Source: Terriglobia bacterium
GTDB taxonomy: Bacteria > Acidobacteriota > Terriglobia > Terriglobales > Acidobacteriaceae
Assembly: GCA_020073215.1 (NCBI GenBank)
Contig: JAIQFO010000021.1
Span: forward strand, 16,854-80,853
Direction of reading: 5' to 3'
DNA: 64,000 nucleotides
Part shown: piece after piece, positions 28,227 to 37,669 of the stretch
How positions within the stretch are numbered: position 1 is the stretch's first letter
Layout: every line of letters starts with the position of its first letter
Program-made: the position numbers and the translations under genes
The notes under the pieces: generated by a model
Database searches by the model: none
Seen by the model: the letters and a program-made list of their open reading frames with translations, nothing else
Told to the model about the DNA's origin: nothing

Positions 28227-29075
28227 TCATTTCTTTTTTGTTTTCAAAAGCGGGCTGGCGGAACGGCCCTTTGCAGGGATAACCCCGCCTCCGTTACCTT
28301 GCCGCTTCCACAACTGCCAAGGAGCCATCCCCTTGCTGTAGAGGTCGTCCAGTTCCTGCTTCTCCTTGAAGGTGTCCATGCTCCTCCAGAAACCGTCGTA
28401 CGGGTGGGCCACGAGTTGCTTTCTCGCGATCAGCCTTTGGAATGGTTCGTGCACCAATTCCTCCCCAGCCTTGATGTAGTCAAAGATGGTACGCCGAAAA
28501 ACAAAATACCCGCCATTAATCATCGTCTCAGACTCGCTCAAGGTCTTGATTTCCTGAACCAACCCGCCACTGCCTATTGAAACACAATGACAACTCAGAC
28601 TGGGGCGGACGCACAGAAAAGCTGCTGTCTTGCTCTGCCCAGAAAACGAATCGATCAGATCGGGGAGGTTGAAGTCCGTCAGGTTGTCACTGTAATTGGC
28701 TAAGAACACCTCTTCTCCGTCCAAATATCTCTCCACTGCCTTCAGTCTCTGGCCGATATTAGCGTTAGTGCCTGTATCAACGAACGTAATCGTCCAATCG
28801 TGAATGTCGGAGTTAAACACCTGTAGATCTTTGCCCCCTTTGCGCAACACGAAGTCATTGGAGGTAAATTCACAATAGTTGACAAAGTAATTCTTGATAA
28901 CATCGGCTCGATAACCCAGACAAAGAATGAATTCCTTGTGCCCAAAATGTGCATAGTACTTCATTACGTGCCACAGGATAGGACGGTCTCCAACATGCAC
29001 CATGGGCTTGGGAGTGTTCTCGCCTGCCTCTCTAATTCTCATGCCGAGTCCGCCACAAAACAGTACGACTTTCAT
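28227..29075 (-). CDS. Sugar-1-phosphate nucleotidyltransferase, RfbF (glucose-1-phosphate cytidylyltransferase)-like
   Basis: 282 residues from ATG 29075. The N-terminus MKVVLFCGGLGMRI with PKPMVHVGDRPILWHVMKYY, and later WTITFVDTGTNANIGQRLKA, closely follow glucose-1-phosphate cytidylyltransferase, which makes CDP-glucose for 3,6-dideoxyhexose pathways. Differences from the family are GGLGMR for GGLGTR and NYSDNL in place of the usual GDG segment, so the nucleotide or sugar could differ. No CDP-glucose 4,6-dehydratase or RfbH-like dehydrase was found nearby. The Lys-rich tail is unusual but short. Confidence 0.78.
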   Translation of the reverse strand: MKVVLFCGGLGMRIREAGENTPKPMVHVGDRPILWHVMKYYAHFGHKEFILCLGYRADVIKNYFVNYCEFTSNDFVLRKGGKDLQVFNSDIHDWTITFVDTGTNANIGQRLKAVERYLDGEEVFLANYSDNLTDFNLPDLIDSFSGQSKTAAFLCVRPSLSCHCVSIGSGGLVQEIKTLSESETMINGGYFVFRRTIFDYIKAGEELVHEPFQRLIARKQLVAHPYDGFWRSMDTFKEKQELDDLYSKGMAPWQLWKRQGNGGGVIPAKGRSASPLLKTKKK

Positions 29076-29132
29076 CTGCGCCACGCTCCAGGGTTGCAAT
29101 ATAAGCCGGAAAGCCTGTTCATCGCCGCGCCA

Positions 29133-30392
29133 TCACGGACAAATCCTAGCTTCGGGAATAGGGATAATGAATTTGCCGCCCCATTCCCGAATATTGGCCA
29201 TCTGTTGCATGATTTCATTTTTCAGATTCCACGGCAGGATCAGCACGTAGTCCGGCCGAGTTTCCGTAATTCGTTCGGGGGGATAAATGGGAATATGCGT
29301 CCCAGGCGTAAATCGCCCATGTTTGAAGGGATTGCGGTCGACGGTATAGTCGATGAAATCGGTTCCGATTCCGCAGTAGTTTAACAACGTATTACCCTTA
29401 CCTGGGGCTCCATAGCCGACGATCGACTTGTGTGCTTCCTTAGCATCGATTAAGCACGCCAGGAGTTCGCGCTTCGTCTTCTTAACTTTCTCCGCGAACG
29501 AAGAATAGCTCTGAAGGCGCTTCAAGCCGACCGCCTCTTCTCTGGCGCTCAACTTTACGACGCGGGAACTGATTGGCTTGGAGTCGTCCTCACGGTGCCG
29601 GCCAAAAACCCGCAGCGACCCGCCATGAGTGGGCAGCTCTTCCACGTCAAACAGCACTAGTCCGTGCGCGTCAAGAATCTCTCTGGCGGTCAGAAACGAG
29701 AAGTACGAGAAATGCTCATGATAGATCGTGTCAAACTGGTTCTCATCCATCAACTTCAAAAGGTGCGGGAACTCCAGGGTCAGAGCTCCTCGCGGTTTAA
29801 GAAGAATCTTCATCCCGGCAATGAAGTCGCGGAGATCGGGAACCTGAGCCAGGACATTGTTGCCGACCAGCAAATCCGCCTGTTTTCCTTCAGAGGCTAA
29901 TTCCGCGGCCAGCTGTTTGCCAAAAAACTTCACAAGAGTCGGAACCTTCTTCTCCTCCGCAGCTCTCGCGACGTTCGCCGCAGGCTCAATGCCGAGCACG
30001 GGAATTCCCTTCTGCACGAAATACTGCAGCAGGTAGCCGTCGTTGCTGGCGAGTTCCACGACCAAGCTCTTCTCATTCAGTCGAAAGCGATCGAGCATCT
30101 GCTCGGTATAACGCCGGCAGTGTTCGAGCCAGCTCTCGGAGTACGAGGAGAAGTAAGCATATTCGGTGAAAATATTGTCCGGACTGACAAACTCTTCCAG
30201 CTGAACCAGAAAGCACTTCCCACATACGAATACATGCAATGGATAAAAGGGCTCCATCTGACTTAGCTGCTCAGGCCGCAGGTAGGTTTCGCACAGCGGC
30301 GACATGCCCAAATCCACGAACGTATGGCGTAATTCTGACTTACAGAATCGGCACGCCCCGGATCGTTCCACCAACTCGCTCTTCATAACCAC
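29133..30392 (-). CDS. Class I SAM-dependent sugar C-methyltransferase (TylC3/NovU type)
   Basis: 419 residues, the normal length. An N-terminal zinc-finger-like module (CRFCKSEL ... CGKC) precedes a SAM-binding core (VVELASNDGYLLQYF, then GIEPAANVA) and a C-terminal domain with GYGAPGKGNTLLNYCG. This three-part layout is that of TylC3/NovU enzymes, which C-methylate the 3-position of 4-keto-dideoxy nucleotide sugars. It implies a branched-chain sugar in the polysaccharide. The frame starts with GTG at 30392 (GAGAGGG about 10 bases upstream); an ATG lies two codons in. Confidence 0.88.
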   Translation of the reverse strand: MVMKSELVERSGACRFCKSELRHTFVDLGMSPLCETYLRPEQLSQMEPFYPLHVFVCGKCFLVQLEEFVSPDNIFTEYAYFSSYSESWLEHCRRYTEQMLDRFRLNEKSLVVELASNDGYLLQYFVQKGIPVLGIEPAANVARAAEEKKVPTLVKFFGKQLAAELASEGKQADLLVGNNVLAQVPDLRDFIAGMKILLKPRGALTLEFPHLLKLMDENQFDTIYHEHFSYFSFLTAREILDAHGLVLFDVEELPTHGGSLRVFGRHREDDSKPISSRVVKLSAREEAVGLKRLQSYSSFAEKVKKTKRELLACLIDAKEAHKSIVGYGAPGKGNTLLNYCGIGTDFIDYTVDRNPFKHGRFTPGTHIPIYPPERITETRPDYVLILPWNLKNEIMQQMANIREWGGKFIIPIPEARICP

Positions 30393-30412
30393 AATTGCCG
30401 TGCCCTCTCCAA

Positions 30413-31750
30413 CTACGCGCTCTTACCGACTCGCATCCGCTCCAAGGCCTTCTGGGCAGCGTTTTCGCCGCTGATGAAGGCTTCGTCCGTCCAAATGTAA
30501 AGCCAGTCTCCGTAGCGGCCACAATAGGCGACACCTATGTCGTCGAGATATGCATGCACAGTCGCCAATGCATCGGCACGCTCCAGATCGAAGATAATTT
30601 GCGCATAATGGCTCACATGGACATTCGTGTGCAGGATCTTGTCATCCTCCCGCAACACGCCACAGCGCTTGAGATCCGCGACCACGGGCGCAACGTAATC
30701 CTCGGGAGAGCCCTTCATCGGCATGTATTTCTGCGAGAAATAGACCTCAGCCTGGATGCTGCCGCATCCCGGCGGCACGGTGTGAGGCGAGAACATATGG
30801 GGAAAACTGAGTCGCGTGAAGCATATATCCCGGTCGTAGAAGTACGTCCACTGTCCTTGCGACAAATCGGAGCGATTTATCCCGAGATTGACCATGACAC
30901 AACTGGTGTAAGCCAATTTCCTGGCCGCCGCGACTACATCGGGCGGCGCGCCTGCGATCATTGGAACCAACTCGGTCAAAGGCACAGAGGAAATTACCGC
31001 GTCATACCCAGCAACAACCCCGTTCGCGAAGTGCAGTTCTTTCGCGGCTGGGTCGAGGCGCACGAGTTGATGGCGAAGATTGATTTGCGTCTGTTCAGGC
31101 AGCAGACTCAAGTAGGAGACAAACCCGTCGTAGGAGGGATAGCGGACATAGTCTACGTAGTGAACGTCCGGTGTTTCAGGAGACAGTGCACCGACCAGGA
31201 CCTCTTCCAGTTTTGCGCGATACAACCGAGGTCCCAGCCAAGAGGTGCTCATGTTATCGGCGGTCGTGGTGTGGTACTTAAACCCGTACTCCATGGGAAA
31301 GGTTTCGGCAAATGTCCTGCCATAACTCGCAATCAGCCAATCCGCGTAGTTGTCGATCGGCTTATGTTCTATATGATTCTCCTGATCGTGCTGGGCCCCA
31401 ATAAAGTCGCACAGGCAGTTCACTACCAGATCGGTCGGCAAACCGGATAGATTGCATATCGCAGGATGCTTGATCCAATGTCCCTTCCAGTAGTTATTGG
31501 GACGGGCGTGAATGACCTCGTACTTTTCGTGGACGCTCTGGGCAAAGAGCTTTTGCAGACGTTCGTGCTTGGTGAAGGAGACATGGGGTCCTTCATCAAA
31601 GATGAAACCGCTAGCATGCTTAAATGACGCGGTATGTCCACCGTAATACCCGTTCTTGTCGTACGTGATTGAGGGCACGCCTTCCTGGTGCAGCCGATGA
31701 GCTGCACCCCATCCCGCCATGCCTGAACCTAGAATCGCAACTCTTTCCAT
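30413..31750 (-). CDS. FAD-dependent amine oxidase/UDP-galactopyranose mutase-like protein
   Basis: 445 residues beginning with an FAD-binding ILGSGMAGWGAAHRL motif and a second conserved patch NGYYGGHT, as in the NAD(P)-binding-8/protoporphyrinogen oxidase-like flavoproteins that include UDP-galactopyranose mutase. Near the C-terminus, CGRYGDWLYIWTDEAFISG resembles the FAD-contacting end segment. In sugar loci such proteins isomerise or oxidise nucleotide sugars, but the reaction here is unknown. It sits 20 bases upstream of the C-methyltransferase on the same strand. Confidence 0.75.
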   Translation of the reverse strand: MERVAILGSGMAGWGAAHRLHQEGVPSITYDKNGYYGGHTASFKHASGFIFDEGPHVSFTKHERLQKLFAQSVHEKYEVIHARPNNYWKGHWIKHPAICNLSGLPTDLVVNCLCDFIGAQHDQENHIEHKPIDNYADWLIASYGRTFAETFPMEYGFKYHTTTADNMSTSWLGPRLYRAKLEEVLVGALSPETPDVHYVDYVRYPSYDGFVSYLSLLPEQTQINLRHQLVRLDPAAKELHFANGVVAGYDAVISSVPLTELVPMIAGAPPDVVAAARKLAYTSCVMVNLGINRSDLSQGQWTYFYDRDICFTRLSFPHMFSPHTVPPGCGSIQAEVYFSQKYMPMKGSPEDYVAPVVADLKRCGVLREDDKILHTNVHVSHYAQIIFDLERADALATVHAYLDDIGVAYCGRYGDWLYIWTDEAFISGENAAQKALERMRVGKSA

Positions 31751-31803
31751 CGTCTAACTTCCTCCGTATCCTTACTTATCCGCTTTATTGCTTCTCATAT
31801 CGG

Positions 31804-32751
31804 TCACACTTGTGTGACATTGTAGATGTCGGGGGAACTTTCCAGCTTTCCACGGTACCAGTCGACAGTGCGCTTCAGCCCGTCCTGCAATGGCACTTGA
31901 GGCTTCCATCCTATTTTGGCAAATGTTTCGGCGGTTTTGGCAAGGCGCGTTGGTTCGAGCGGTCTGTCCGGCAACGCACCAAACTCCGCATTTACCCCAG
32001 CCCCAATCGAGATGACCAATTGCTCCACGATTCCGCGAATCGAAACCAGTTCCCCTGTTCCCAAGTCCAGGGTCGCGCCGTCCACGCCGCCGGCTTGAGC
32101 CAGTGCCAGGAAACCATCCACGACATCAGACACGTAGATCCAGTCTACTAGACGCTCTCCGCTGCTGATCTTAGGTGTTCTTCCTTGCAACAACGAAAGG
32201 GTGACATAGGGAATCAACTTGGTAAAATCCATTTGCCCAGGCCCATAAACCATGAATACGCGGGCAATCACGACCGGCAACTTATAAAGCGCATGAAACA
32301 TACGGGCGTAGCCGCTGCTGGCCCATTTCGCCGCGGCATAAGGCGCCGAGGGGAATGTCTCTCCATTTTCGACGTCAGGCTCGGCCAGAGAGCCGGTCAG
32401 AATCACGCGACGGCAATTGGTCTCGGCAGCCACAATAAGAAGGTTTACTGTACTCTGCAAGTTGCTCCGAAACGTAGGAAGCACGTGCTCAATACCAGGT
32501 GCGCCTTTCACGTGGCTGGCTAAGTGAAAGATCACTTCCGGTCGAACCTCGCCAACGATCTTCTTCACCTGCTCCAGATCCGCAAGATCAGCCTGCCACC
32601 AGCATTGATCGCCAAAATCGGCTGGGCGCCGCGAGCGGTACACAGCATGCACCTCTGCCCCTTCCTGACACAAACGAAGGCACAAGTGTGAGCCGATGAA
32701 TCCGTTTGCTCCGGTAACCAGAATTCGTTGTCCATCAAGACAGCTGCGCAT
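31804..32751 (-). CDS. NAD-dependent epimerase/dehydratase (extended SDR)
   Basis: 315 residues from ATG 32751 (AAGGA seven bases upstream; a GTG lies one codon earlier). Rossmann motif TGANGFIGSHL and the catalytic segment SAPYAAAKWAS (Tyr-x-x-x-Lys) identify an extended SDR acting on a nucleotide sugar. DWIYVSDVVDGFLAL is the usual substrate-domain motif. It may be a 4-ketoreductase or 4-epimerase completing the branched sugar made with the C-methyltransferase; this is inferred from position. Confidence 0.85.
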   Translation of the reverse strand: MRSCLDGQRILVTGANGFIGSHLCLRLCQEGAEVHAVYRSRRPADFGDQCWWQADLADLEQVKKIVGEVRPEVIFHLASHVKGAPGIEHVLPTFRSNLQSTVNLLIVAAETNCRRVILTGSLAEPDVENGETFPSAPYAAAKWASSGYARMFHALYKLPVVIARVFMVYGPGQMDFTKLIPYVTLSLLQGRTPKISSGERLVDWIYVSDVVDGFLALAQAGGVDGATLDLGTGELVSIRGIVEQLVISIGAGVNAEFGALPDRPLEPTRLAKTAETFAKIGWKPQVPLQDGLKRTVDWYRGKLESSPDIYNVTQV

Positions 32752-32923
32752 CACTATGTCCTTCTGTCCGGAGGTAACTTCTCAACTTCGTAACTAGCCT
32801 TCAAACAACCGCACGGAATTCTGAGTGCCCCACTCAAAACTACTTCTGAGACTAAGTTCTAGTATTGAGACACGAAATATTGAGTCACCGAACGGCAGCC
32901 TCCGATACTCCAGTACGAAACCT

Positions 32924-34261
32924 TCATATGATTACACTCGTAGGTGCTTCCTTCGCGGGTTGTGTCCGTAAGGCTTGCGCTGCCAGCGGCCACCGAGCGC
33001 TCTGTTCGGGCCAGAGTATCTCGGCCACTCGGCCACGAGGTGATTCCACATCGTTCATCGAAATCACATCATCCTTCGAAACGTTCCGACGCAGCCTGCA
33101 TCCTTCTGAAAGACCGATGGGCAGCGCTGCCACGGCGCGAGCGGCGGTGACGTTATCGATCAGCCCGTACGTGCAAAACCCACCGATTCCGTCGAGGCGC
33201 TCCCCGGCTTTCAAATCGCGCTTGGCCATGGTCACCACTTCACAGACGGGGCCTGCGAGGGGTGCAACGGTCGGATCACGATGGATGACGGCTCGGCCGA
33301 TGGTCGACGCGATCTGGGCATACGGCAGATGATACGGCGTGTAGAAAACGTAGAATGGGCCGTCTCCGAGCTTGTAATACGCCAACTGAACCTTCTTGAG
33401 CGCCGATTCCTCGTGGACGATAACAAACGCCCCCGTGTGCGGCGCCGCACCCAGCGCGTAGTCGACCAAGCCCGTAGCGACCATCTGGTCCGCCGGCAGT
33501 AGGTCCCCCATCTCCCGGACGTGCTCGCAGGCAGGCCCGTACATGCCACGTCGGCCAGCATGAAATCCCGTTGCATTGGCAAGGACAGTCGCCTCCATCG
33601 ATAACTTGGTAGCGTCGGCAAATGAAGTGACTTTCCTAACATCCAGGTCGTGTTTCTCCGCAAAAGCACGTTGAGTCTCGGGAGTCCTGTAGTAGTCGAC
33701 CATGCCTTTAAGGTTGCCCGCTGCCACAGGACGAAGCCCCAAGGATCGGAGATAGCGAAGCAGGGTCATCGCCACCCCCGGTTCATCCCCGTCCGTGTGG
33801 GTGACGACCACCCCAGCCATGTCTGCTTTCACCTTCAGAATCGGGCCGAGGAGCGAATCCAGTTCGGCGTTCACCAACACCACATGCTTGCCATGGTCGA
33901 ACGCCTCGAGGACCACACCGGCTGCGGCTTCGACAGTGCCCGTGACCTCCACGAGCACATCAATAACATCACAGGCGGCCAATACCAACGGGTTCTCAGT
34001 CAGGACCGGCAAGCCGCGGGCGATCGCAGCTTCCGCCTCGCGGGCAGTCTCTACCCGACGCCACTCCGTTATGCCAGCTTCCCGGAATGCCCGTTCGCCA
34101 TGCGCCGGCGTCCGATTCGCGATCGCTACCAGACGAATCCCCGGTGCGGGTGTTCCAAGCTGCAAGGCAATGGCACGGCCCGACGCGCCTGCCCCAACCA
34201 TTCCGACACGGATGGGACGACCCGTGGCTTCTCGCTCTCGAAGTGCAGTATCGACAATCAT
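32924..34261 (-). CDS. Homoserine-dehydrogenase-like oxidoreductase with C-terminal SAF domain
   Basis: 445 residues from ATG 34261 (GGGG six bases upstream). The N-terminal Rossmann domain shows RVGMVGAGASGRAIALQL. A middle catalytic-type region includes VVLVNAELDSLLGPILK and AAGNLKGMVDYYRTPE. The C-terminal part, about 340-430, resembles an SAF domain (AKRDLKAGERLDGIGG), which often leads to wrong labels such as flagellar FlgA. This two-part protein recurs in nucleotide-sugar clusters; the substrate is not established to my knowledge. Its place beside two SDRs and a nucleotidyltransferase suggests an NAD(P)-dependent step in an unusual sugar pathway. Confidence 0.72.
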   Translation of the reverse strand: MIVDTALREREATGRPIRVGMVGAGASGRAIALQLGTPAPGIRLVAIANRTPAHGERAFREAGITEWRRVETAREAEAAIARGLPVLTENPLVLAACDVIDVLVEVTGTVEAAAGVVLEAFDHGKHVVLVNAELDSLLGPILKVKADMAGVVVTHTDGDEPGVAMTLLRYLRSLGLRPVAAGNLKGMVDYYRTPETQRAFAEKHDLDVRKVTSFADATKLSMEATVLANATGFHAGRRGMYGPACEHVREMGDLLPADQMVATGLVDYALGAAPHTGAFVIVHEESALKKVQLAYYKLGDGPFYVFYTPYHLPYAQIASTIGRAVIHRDPTVAPLAGPVCEVVTMAKRDLKAGERLDGIGGFCTYGLIDNVTAARAVAALPIGLSEGCRLRRNVSKDDVISMNDVESPRGRVAEILWPEQSARWPLAAQALRTQPAKEAPTSVII

Positions 34262-34362
34262 CGGCGTCCCCGCGCTACACTCGCGGCCCAATAGCGATCT
34301 GCTCAGAACCGCACATTTTCTTCATCACGTTCTTGCGATAAACCAGAGTGATCAACAATACA

Positions 34363-35337
34363 CTACGGTTTTGCTCCCACACTCATGCCAGAAATGTTCG
34401 ACCTACCTCTTGTCGTAAAAACATGCCGTTTCAACCAACCAAGAGTCTCTTTTCCAAACGCAGAAGGGCTAATGCCGCATGAAATAGCAAGATTTCTCAT
34501 TGCGCTCCAATACCTTCCCTGCCGGACGAAGACGCGGCTGATGCCGAAATACGCAGCACTTAAAGAGTCTCTGAGAAACCGGCGGCGTTCCTGTCTGATC
34601 GTAGTCAGACTCGAAAATAATTCGCGATAGAGAAAGATCGTGGCATTGCAGTACACGAGAGATTCCCCATCATACAACCGAGTCAATCGGTCACTGTCAT
34701 CCGAATTCATGGCGGTTCCGCACCCCGCCACCGCACACGCAGGGTGTAAAAGAGCCAGCTTGAAAAACAGTAATGTGTCTTCCCTGGTGCGAAGTTCCTC
34801 GGCAAGGCCGCCGACCTCCAAATAGGTCTTCCGGGATACCACGCTGGCCTGGAGCAGCATGGGCTGGATACGCATCAGCGCCCATTCCCCCGCGTCTCGC
34901 CTGACTTCCCAATCTCCGTTCACCGTCAATCCGCAACGACTCCAATAGGAGTATCCACCCTCGGGTCGTGACACTTCTGTGTCGGCAAAATACAGTGCAG
35001 CCTCGCCTCGCGTGCCCTCTATGGCATTTACTATGCGTCGGAGATGGCCGGGAGCCCAACAATCGTCGGAGTCCAAAAAAGCAATCCATTCGTATTTGGC
35101 TTCACGTACTCCCAGGTTGCGAGCGGCTGAAACCCCCGCATTCGCCTGAAATATGCAGCGCACTTTGTCGCCATAAGATTCCAGCACCCTCCGTGTATCA
35201 TCGATCGAGCCATCGTCAACGACGATGATCTCCGACGGCGGGTATTCCTGGGCGAGGGCACTCTCGATGGCCCTGCCGACGAGAGTGCAACGATTATACG
35301 TAGGGATTACAGCGCTTATTTGGGTGTGGTTTTGCAT
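34363..35337 (-). CDS. GT2 family glycosyltransferase
   Basis: 324 residues. GT-A fold start SAVIPTYNRCTLVGRAIESA, then IIVVDDGSIDDT and FLDSDDCW (the nucleotide/metal-binding Asp pair) mark an inverting GT2 enzyme. No transmembrane helices are evident, so it acts at the cytoplasmic face on lipid-linked acceptors. Sugar specificity cannot be read from sequence. It is followed by another GT2 gene 11 bases upstream on the same strand. Confidence 0.9.
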   Translation of the reverse strand: MQNHTQISAVIPTYNRCTLVGRAIESALAQEYPPSEIIVVDDGSIDDTRRVLESYGDKVRCIFQANAGVSAARNLGVREAKYEWIAFLDSDDCWAPGHLRRIVNAIEGTRGEAALYFADTEVSRPEGGYSYWSRCGLTVNGDWEVRRDAGEWALMRIQPMLLQASVVSRKTYLEVGGLAEELRTREDTLLFFKLALLHPACAVAGCGTAMNSDDSDRLTRLYDGESLVYCNATIFLYRELFSSLTTIRQERRRFLRDSLSAAYFGISRVFVRQGRYWSAMRNLAISCGISPSAFGKETLGWLKRHVFTTRGRSNISGMSVGAKP

Positions 35338-35348
35338 TTGCGGCAGAG

Positions 35349-36353
35349 CTATGTCTTGATCCCAGACTTAAGGAGCTTTTCAGCCGTCTGTTTCGGGTTT
35401 AACGCTAAATCCAGACCCTTTGCGACCACAGCCCTCGCCAGCCTGATTTTGGAAAACGGACAACCACAATCGCGCAGCCTTCCCTTGTGATAATCCCAAA
35501 ATGCCTTCTCTCGAAAGTGAAAAATGCTGACCGCCAGCGCATGATAGTAGGAGGCTAGGATCTCCTTTTGGCGCTTCTTGAGTTCTCCAGGCGTTAGGTA
35601 ACTAGGACCATACTCGACGAGATCGCTGAGCCGCGACGGCTCATAACTGTTTAGCGATCGGCATTCCGCGCTCGCCGCCTCTCCGTGAATTCTTTCGTAG
35701 GAGAGGACCTGATGCACAAATCCGAAATCAGACTGCTGAAGATACTTGTAGCAAGCACTTGTATCTGCGTTGGGCGTGGCGTTAGGGAAAAAAGACTCCC
35801 GCGACCTGATCAGATCGGATCGATACAAAATAGAGGTTGGAGTTCCAAACACATACGGGCCTCCGAGCAACTGTGAACGGCAGATGTCCTTTCCTGAGGT
35901 TACGGTGCTTGGGTATGGAAGTTCAGCCCATCTCACACACCACTTTCGCCCATCGCTACCGCCTCCGCTGACCTGGTATGATCCGACAATGCCCACAGAT
36001 GGGTTTGCCTCAGCAACACTCACCATGCGTGTCAGGCATTCCGGGAACAGCCAATCATCGGCTGATACCTGCTTGCAGTACTTGCTGCTGGAGGAGATAA
36101 GCCCGAAGGCCCGATTGTGATTCGCTATGATCTCTAAAAACCTATCGTTGTTGTGAACTTGAACGCGTTTTTCTTTTCTTGCGTATTCTTCAGCGATCTG
36201 GAGGGTCTCATCCGTGCTGCAGTTGTTGACGATGATGTATTCCCAGTTCGAATAGGTTTGAGCTAGAACGCTTTCAATACACTCCTTCAAATATGAAGCG
36301 CCGTTGTAGACGGGCGTTACCACGCTTACCAGCGGCTCGCTATGACCATTCAT
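35349..36353 (-). CDS. GT2 family glycosyltransferase
   Basis: 334 residues with VVTPVYNGASYLKECIESVL, IIVNNCSTDET and QVSADDWLFP as the GT-A motifs. Here the DxD-like element is SADDW. A C-terminal helical tail of about 70 residues has no predicted membrane span. It presumably adds a sugar to the growing lipid-linked repeat unit. Spaced 11 bases from the next GT2 gene and 3 bases from the cysteine-rich gene upstream, so very likely cotranscribed with both. Confidence 0.88.
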   Translation of the reverse strand: MNGHSEPLVSVVTPVYNGASYLKECIESVLAQTYSNWEYIIVNNCSTDETLQIAEEYARKEKRVQVHNNDRFLEIIANHNRAFGLISSSSKYCKQVSADDWLFPECLTRMVSVAEANPSVGIVGSYQVSGGGSDGRKWCVRWAELPYPSTVTSGKDICRSQLLGGPYVFGTPTSILYRSDLIRSRESFFPNATPNADTSACYKYLQQSDFGFVHQVLSYERIHGEAASAECRSLNSYEPSRLSDLVEYGPSYLTPGELKKRQKEILASYYHALAVSIFHFREKAFWDYHKGRLRDCGCPFSKIRLARAVVAKGLDLALNPKQTAEKLLKSGIKT

Positions 36354-36356
36354 TGT

Positions 36357-37478
36357 TTACACGTTCTCCATTTGTCGCACGCCCCGCGCATTTGTCGCCG
36401 CATCCGCGCCGGATGCAGCGCTGCCATTGGCCGCAACTCTCTCCAGCCAAATCTCCCGCCAATACGGGTACATCGCTTTCGGGCAGAGCATGCGGCATGG
36501 GCTGTATCGCGCCTGACACACAACCGAATCCAGGGTAATGCACGGGTTCTTCATTTCCACCATCTTTCCCGTTTTCTCATCGATGATCTTAGTGACACTC
36601 TTGAGGACTCGGTAGGTTCCACCGCAGTACGGCACCAGTTCCGCGTCCCAGTACATCCCGCGATTCTTGTTGCCGGCATCGACGGTTTTAAGGATCTCCT
36701 CGTGCGACTTCACCCGGACGATTTCACCAGGCCGCAAATTCAGTGTCCCCGACGGTGTCGGCTTCCCCTGGGGTATCCGCCCTGGCTTTCTGGGAAACAG
36801 CGTGCCGCCCCAGACCGGACGAAACTTGTCGTAGAACCAACGCATCGCAGGTCCTAATCCAATGCCGGCCTGGCTGACGTGATAGTAGATTGAATAAATC
36901 AGGCCGTTGAAAATGCGGTCGAGACCCACATTTCCGGATAAGTAGTCCTCAATATACTGGCGCACATCCCACCATGCGAGGGGTTTCGTTGCATGGGGTA
37001 TTTGCGTGACTTGGCAGACGTACGTCACCGGTTCAGCATCGGGATCGGATATCCGCGTGTGAGCCAAGACATCAGATTCGCTGCACCCGGTACCTGACGC
37101 TCCATCCGCCTCTTGTGCGGAGAGCGTCTCCGTTCTCAAGACTGTATTCTTTGGATCGCCTTTGACCGGTTTCAGCCACGCATGTTTCCAGTAGAGCAGA
37201 CACGCCGCCTGGCACCCGCCATGCGCTTCTCCATCGCAGCGCGTTTCCAGGTGGACTGTCGCTTCCATCCGGCGCGTATGGTAGGGATAAGACGTCGAAT
37301 AGTCGCAAGTCTTATGGGCCCGCTTGTAGACTTGGAATCTCTGCCCGCAAAAACGGAACATCTCGGGCATAAACGGCATACCGTCGAGCTGTCCCTTGTC
37401 GTCGAGGGTTTTCAGGATTTCGTCCTTGCTTCGGACTTCAACCCAGTCACCGGTGCTCAATTTCCTTTTCATCTTCAT
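36357..37478 (-). CDS. Protein with two copies of a cysteine-rich domain, function unknown
   Basis: 373 residues. Two related domains of about 95 residues, about 8-105 and 248-350, are separated by a distinct middle region. Each begins G(D/E)-x-V-x-V-(R/K)-S-x-(D/E)-EILKT, then a central C-G-x-x-(F/Y)-(Q/R)-V motif, and ends with a Cys cluster before a YWK/YWR ... WL-x-x-V close: RCDGEAHGGCQAACLLYWKH in copy 1 and VCQARYSPCRMLCPKAMYPY in copy 2. The spaced Cys residues could bind a metal or cluster, but this is not shown. No signal peptide or membrane helix. It sits 3 bases from a GT2 gene, so a role in polysaccharide assembly is likely. Confidence 0.6.
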   Translation of the reverse strand: MKMKRKLSTGDWVEVRSKDEILKTLDDKGQLDGMPFMPEMFRFCGQRFQVYKRAHKTCDYSTSYPYHTRRMEATVHLETRCDGEAHGGCQAACLLYWKHAWLKPVKGDPKNTVLRTETLSAQEADGASGTGCSESDVLAHTRISDPDAEPVTYVCQVTQIPHATKPLAWWDVRQYIEDYLSGNVGLDRIFNGLIYSIYYHVSQAGIGLGPAMRWFYDKFRPVWGGTLFPRKPGRIPQGKPTPSGTLNLRPGEIVRVKSHEEILKTVDAGNKNRGMYWDAELVPYCGGTYRVLKSVTKIIDEKTGKMVEMKNPCITLDSVVCQARYSPCRMLCPKAMYPYWREIWLERVAANGSAASGADAATNARGVRQMENV

Positions 37479-37581
37479 ATCCGACGCCGTGACTGCGGAG
37501 GGGTAAAACTAACCGCCAACCTCGTCTACTTATCGTCCCTGCAAGCGCCTGCCACCCGCAATGGCCCGTCGGTGCCGCGTT

Positions 37582-37602
37582 GGTAACCCTGTAATGGTTA
37601 CC
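37582..37602. promoter_or_regulatory. Inverted repeat upstream of the cysteine-rich protein gene
   Basis: GGTAACC and GGTTACC are perfect 7-base arms separated by 7 bases, about 105-125 bases upstream of the ATG at 37478 and inside a 191-base gap. There is no T-run on either side, so an operator is more likely than a terminator. Function is inferred only from symmetry and position. Confidence 0.25.
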
Positions 37603-37669
37603 TTCGGTGTTTCGAGTTGTGAGGTACAGCGGGTACAGACAACACGACGTCAGACAGGTCGCGACTCAA

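Noticed and set aside
30395..31450. 351-codon plus-strand frame antisense to the flavoprotein gene
   Set aside because: The flavoprotein frame has FAD-binding motifs and proper spacing to neighbours; the antisense frame shows no motif.
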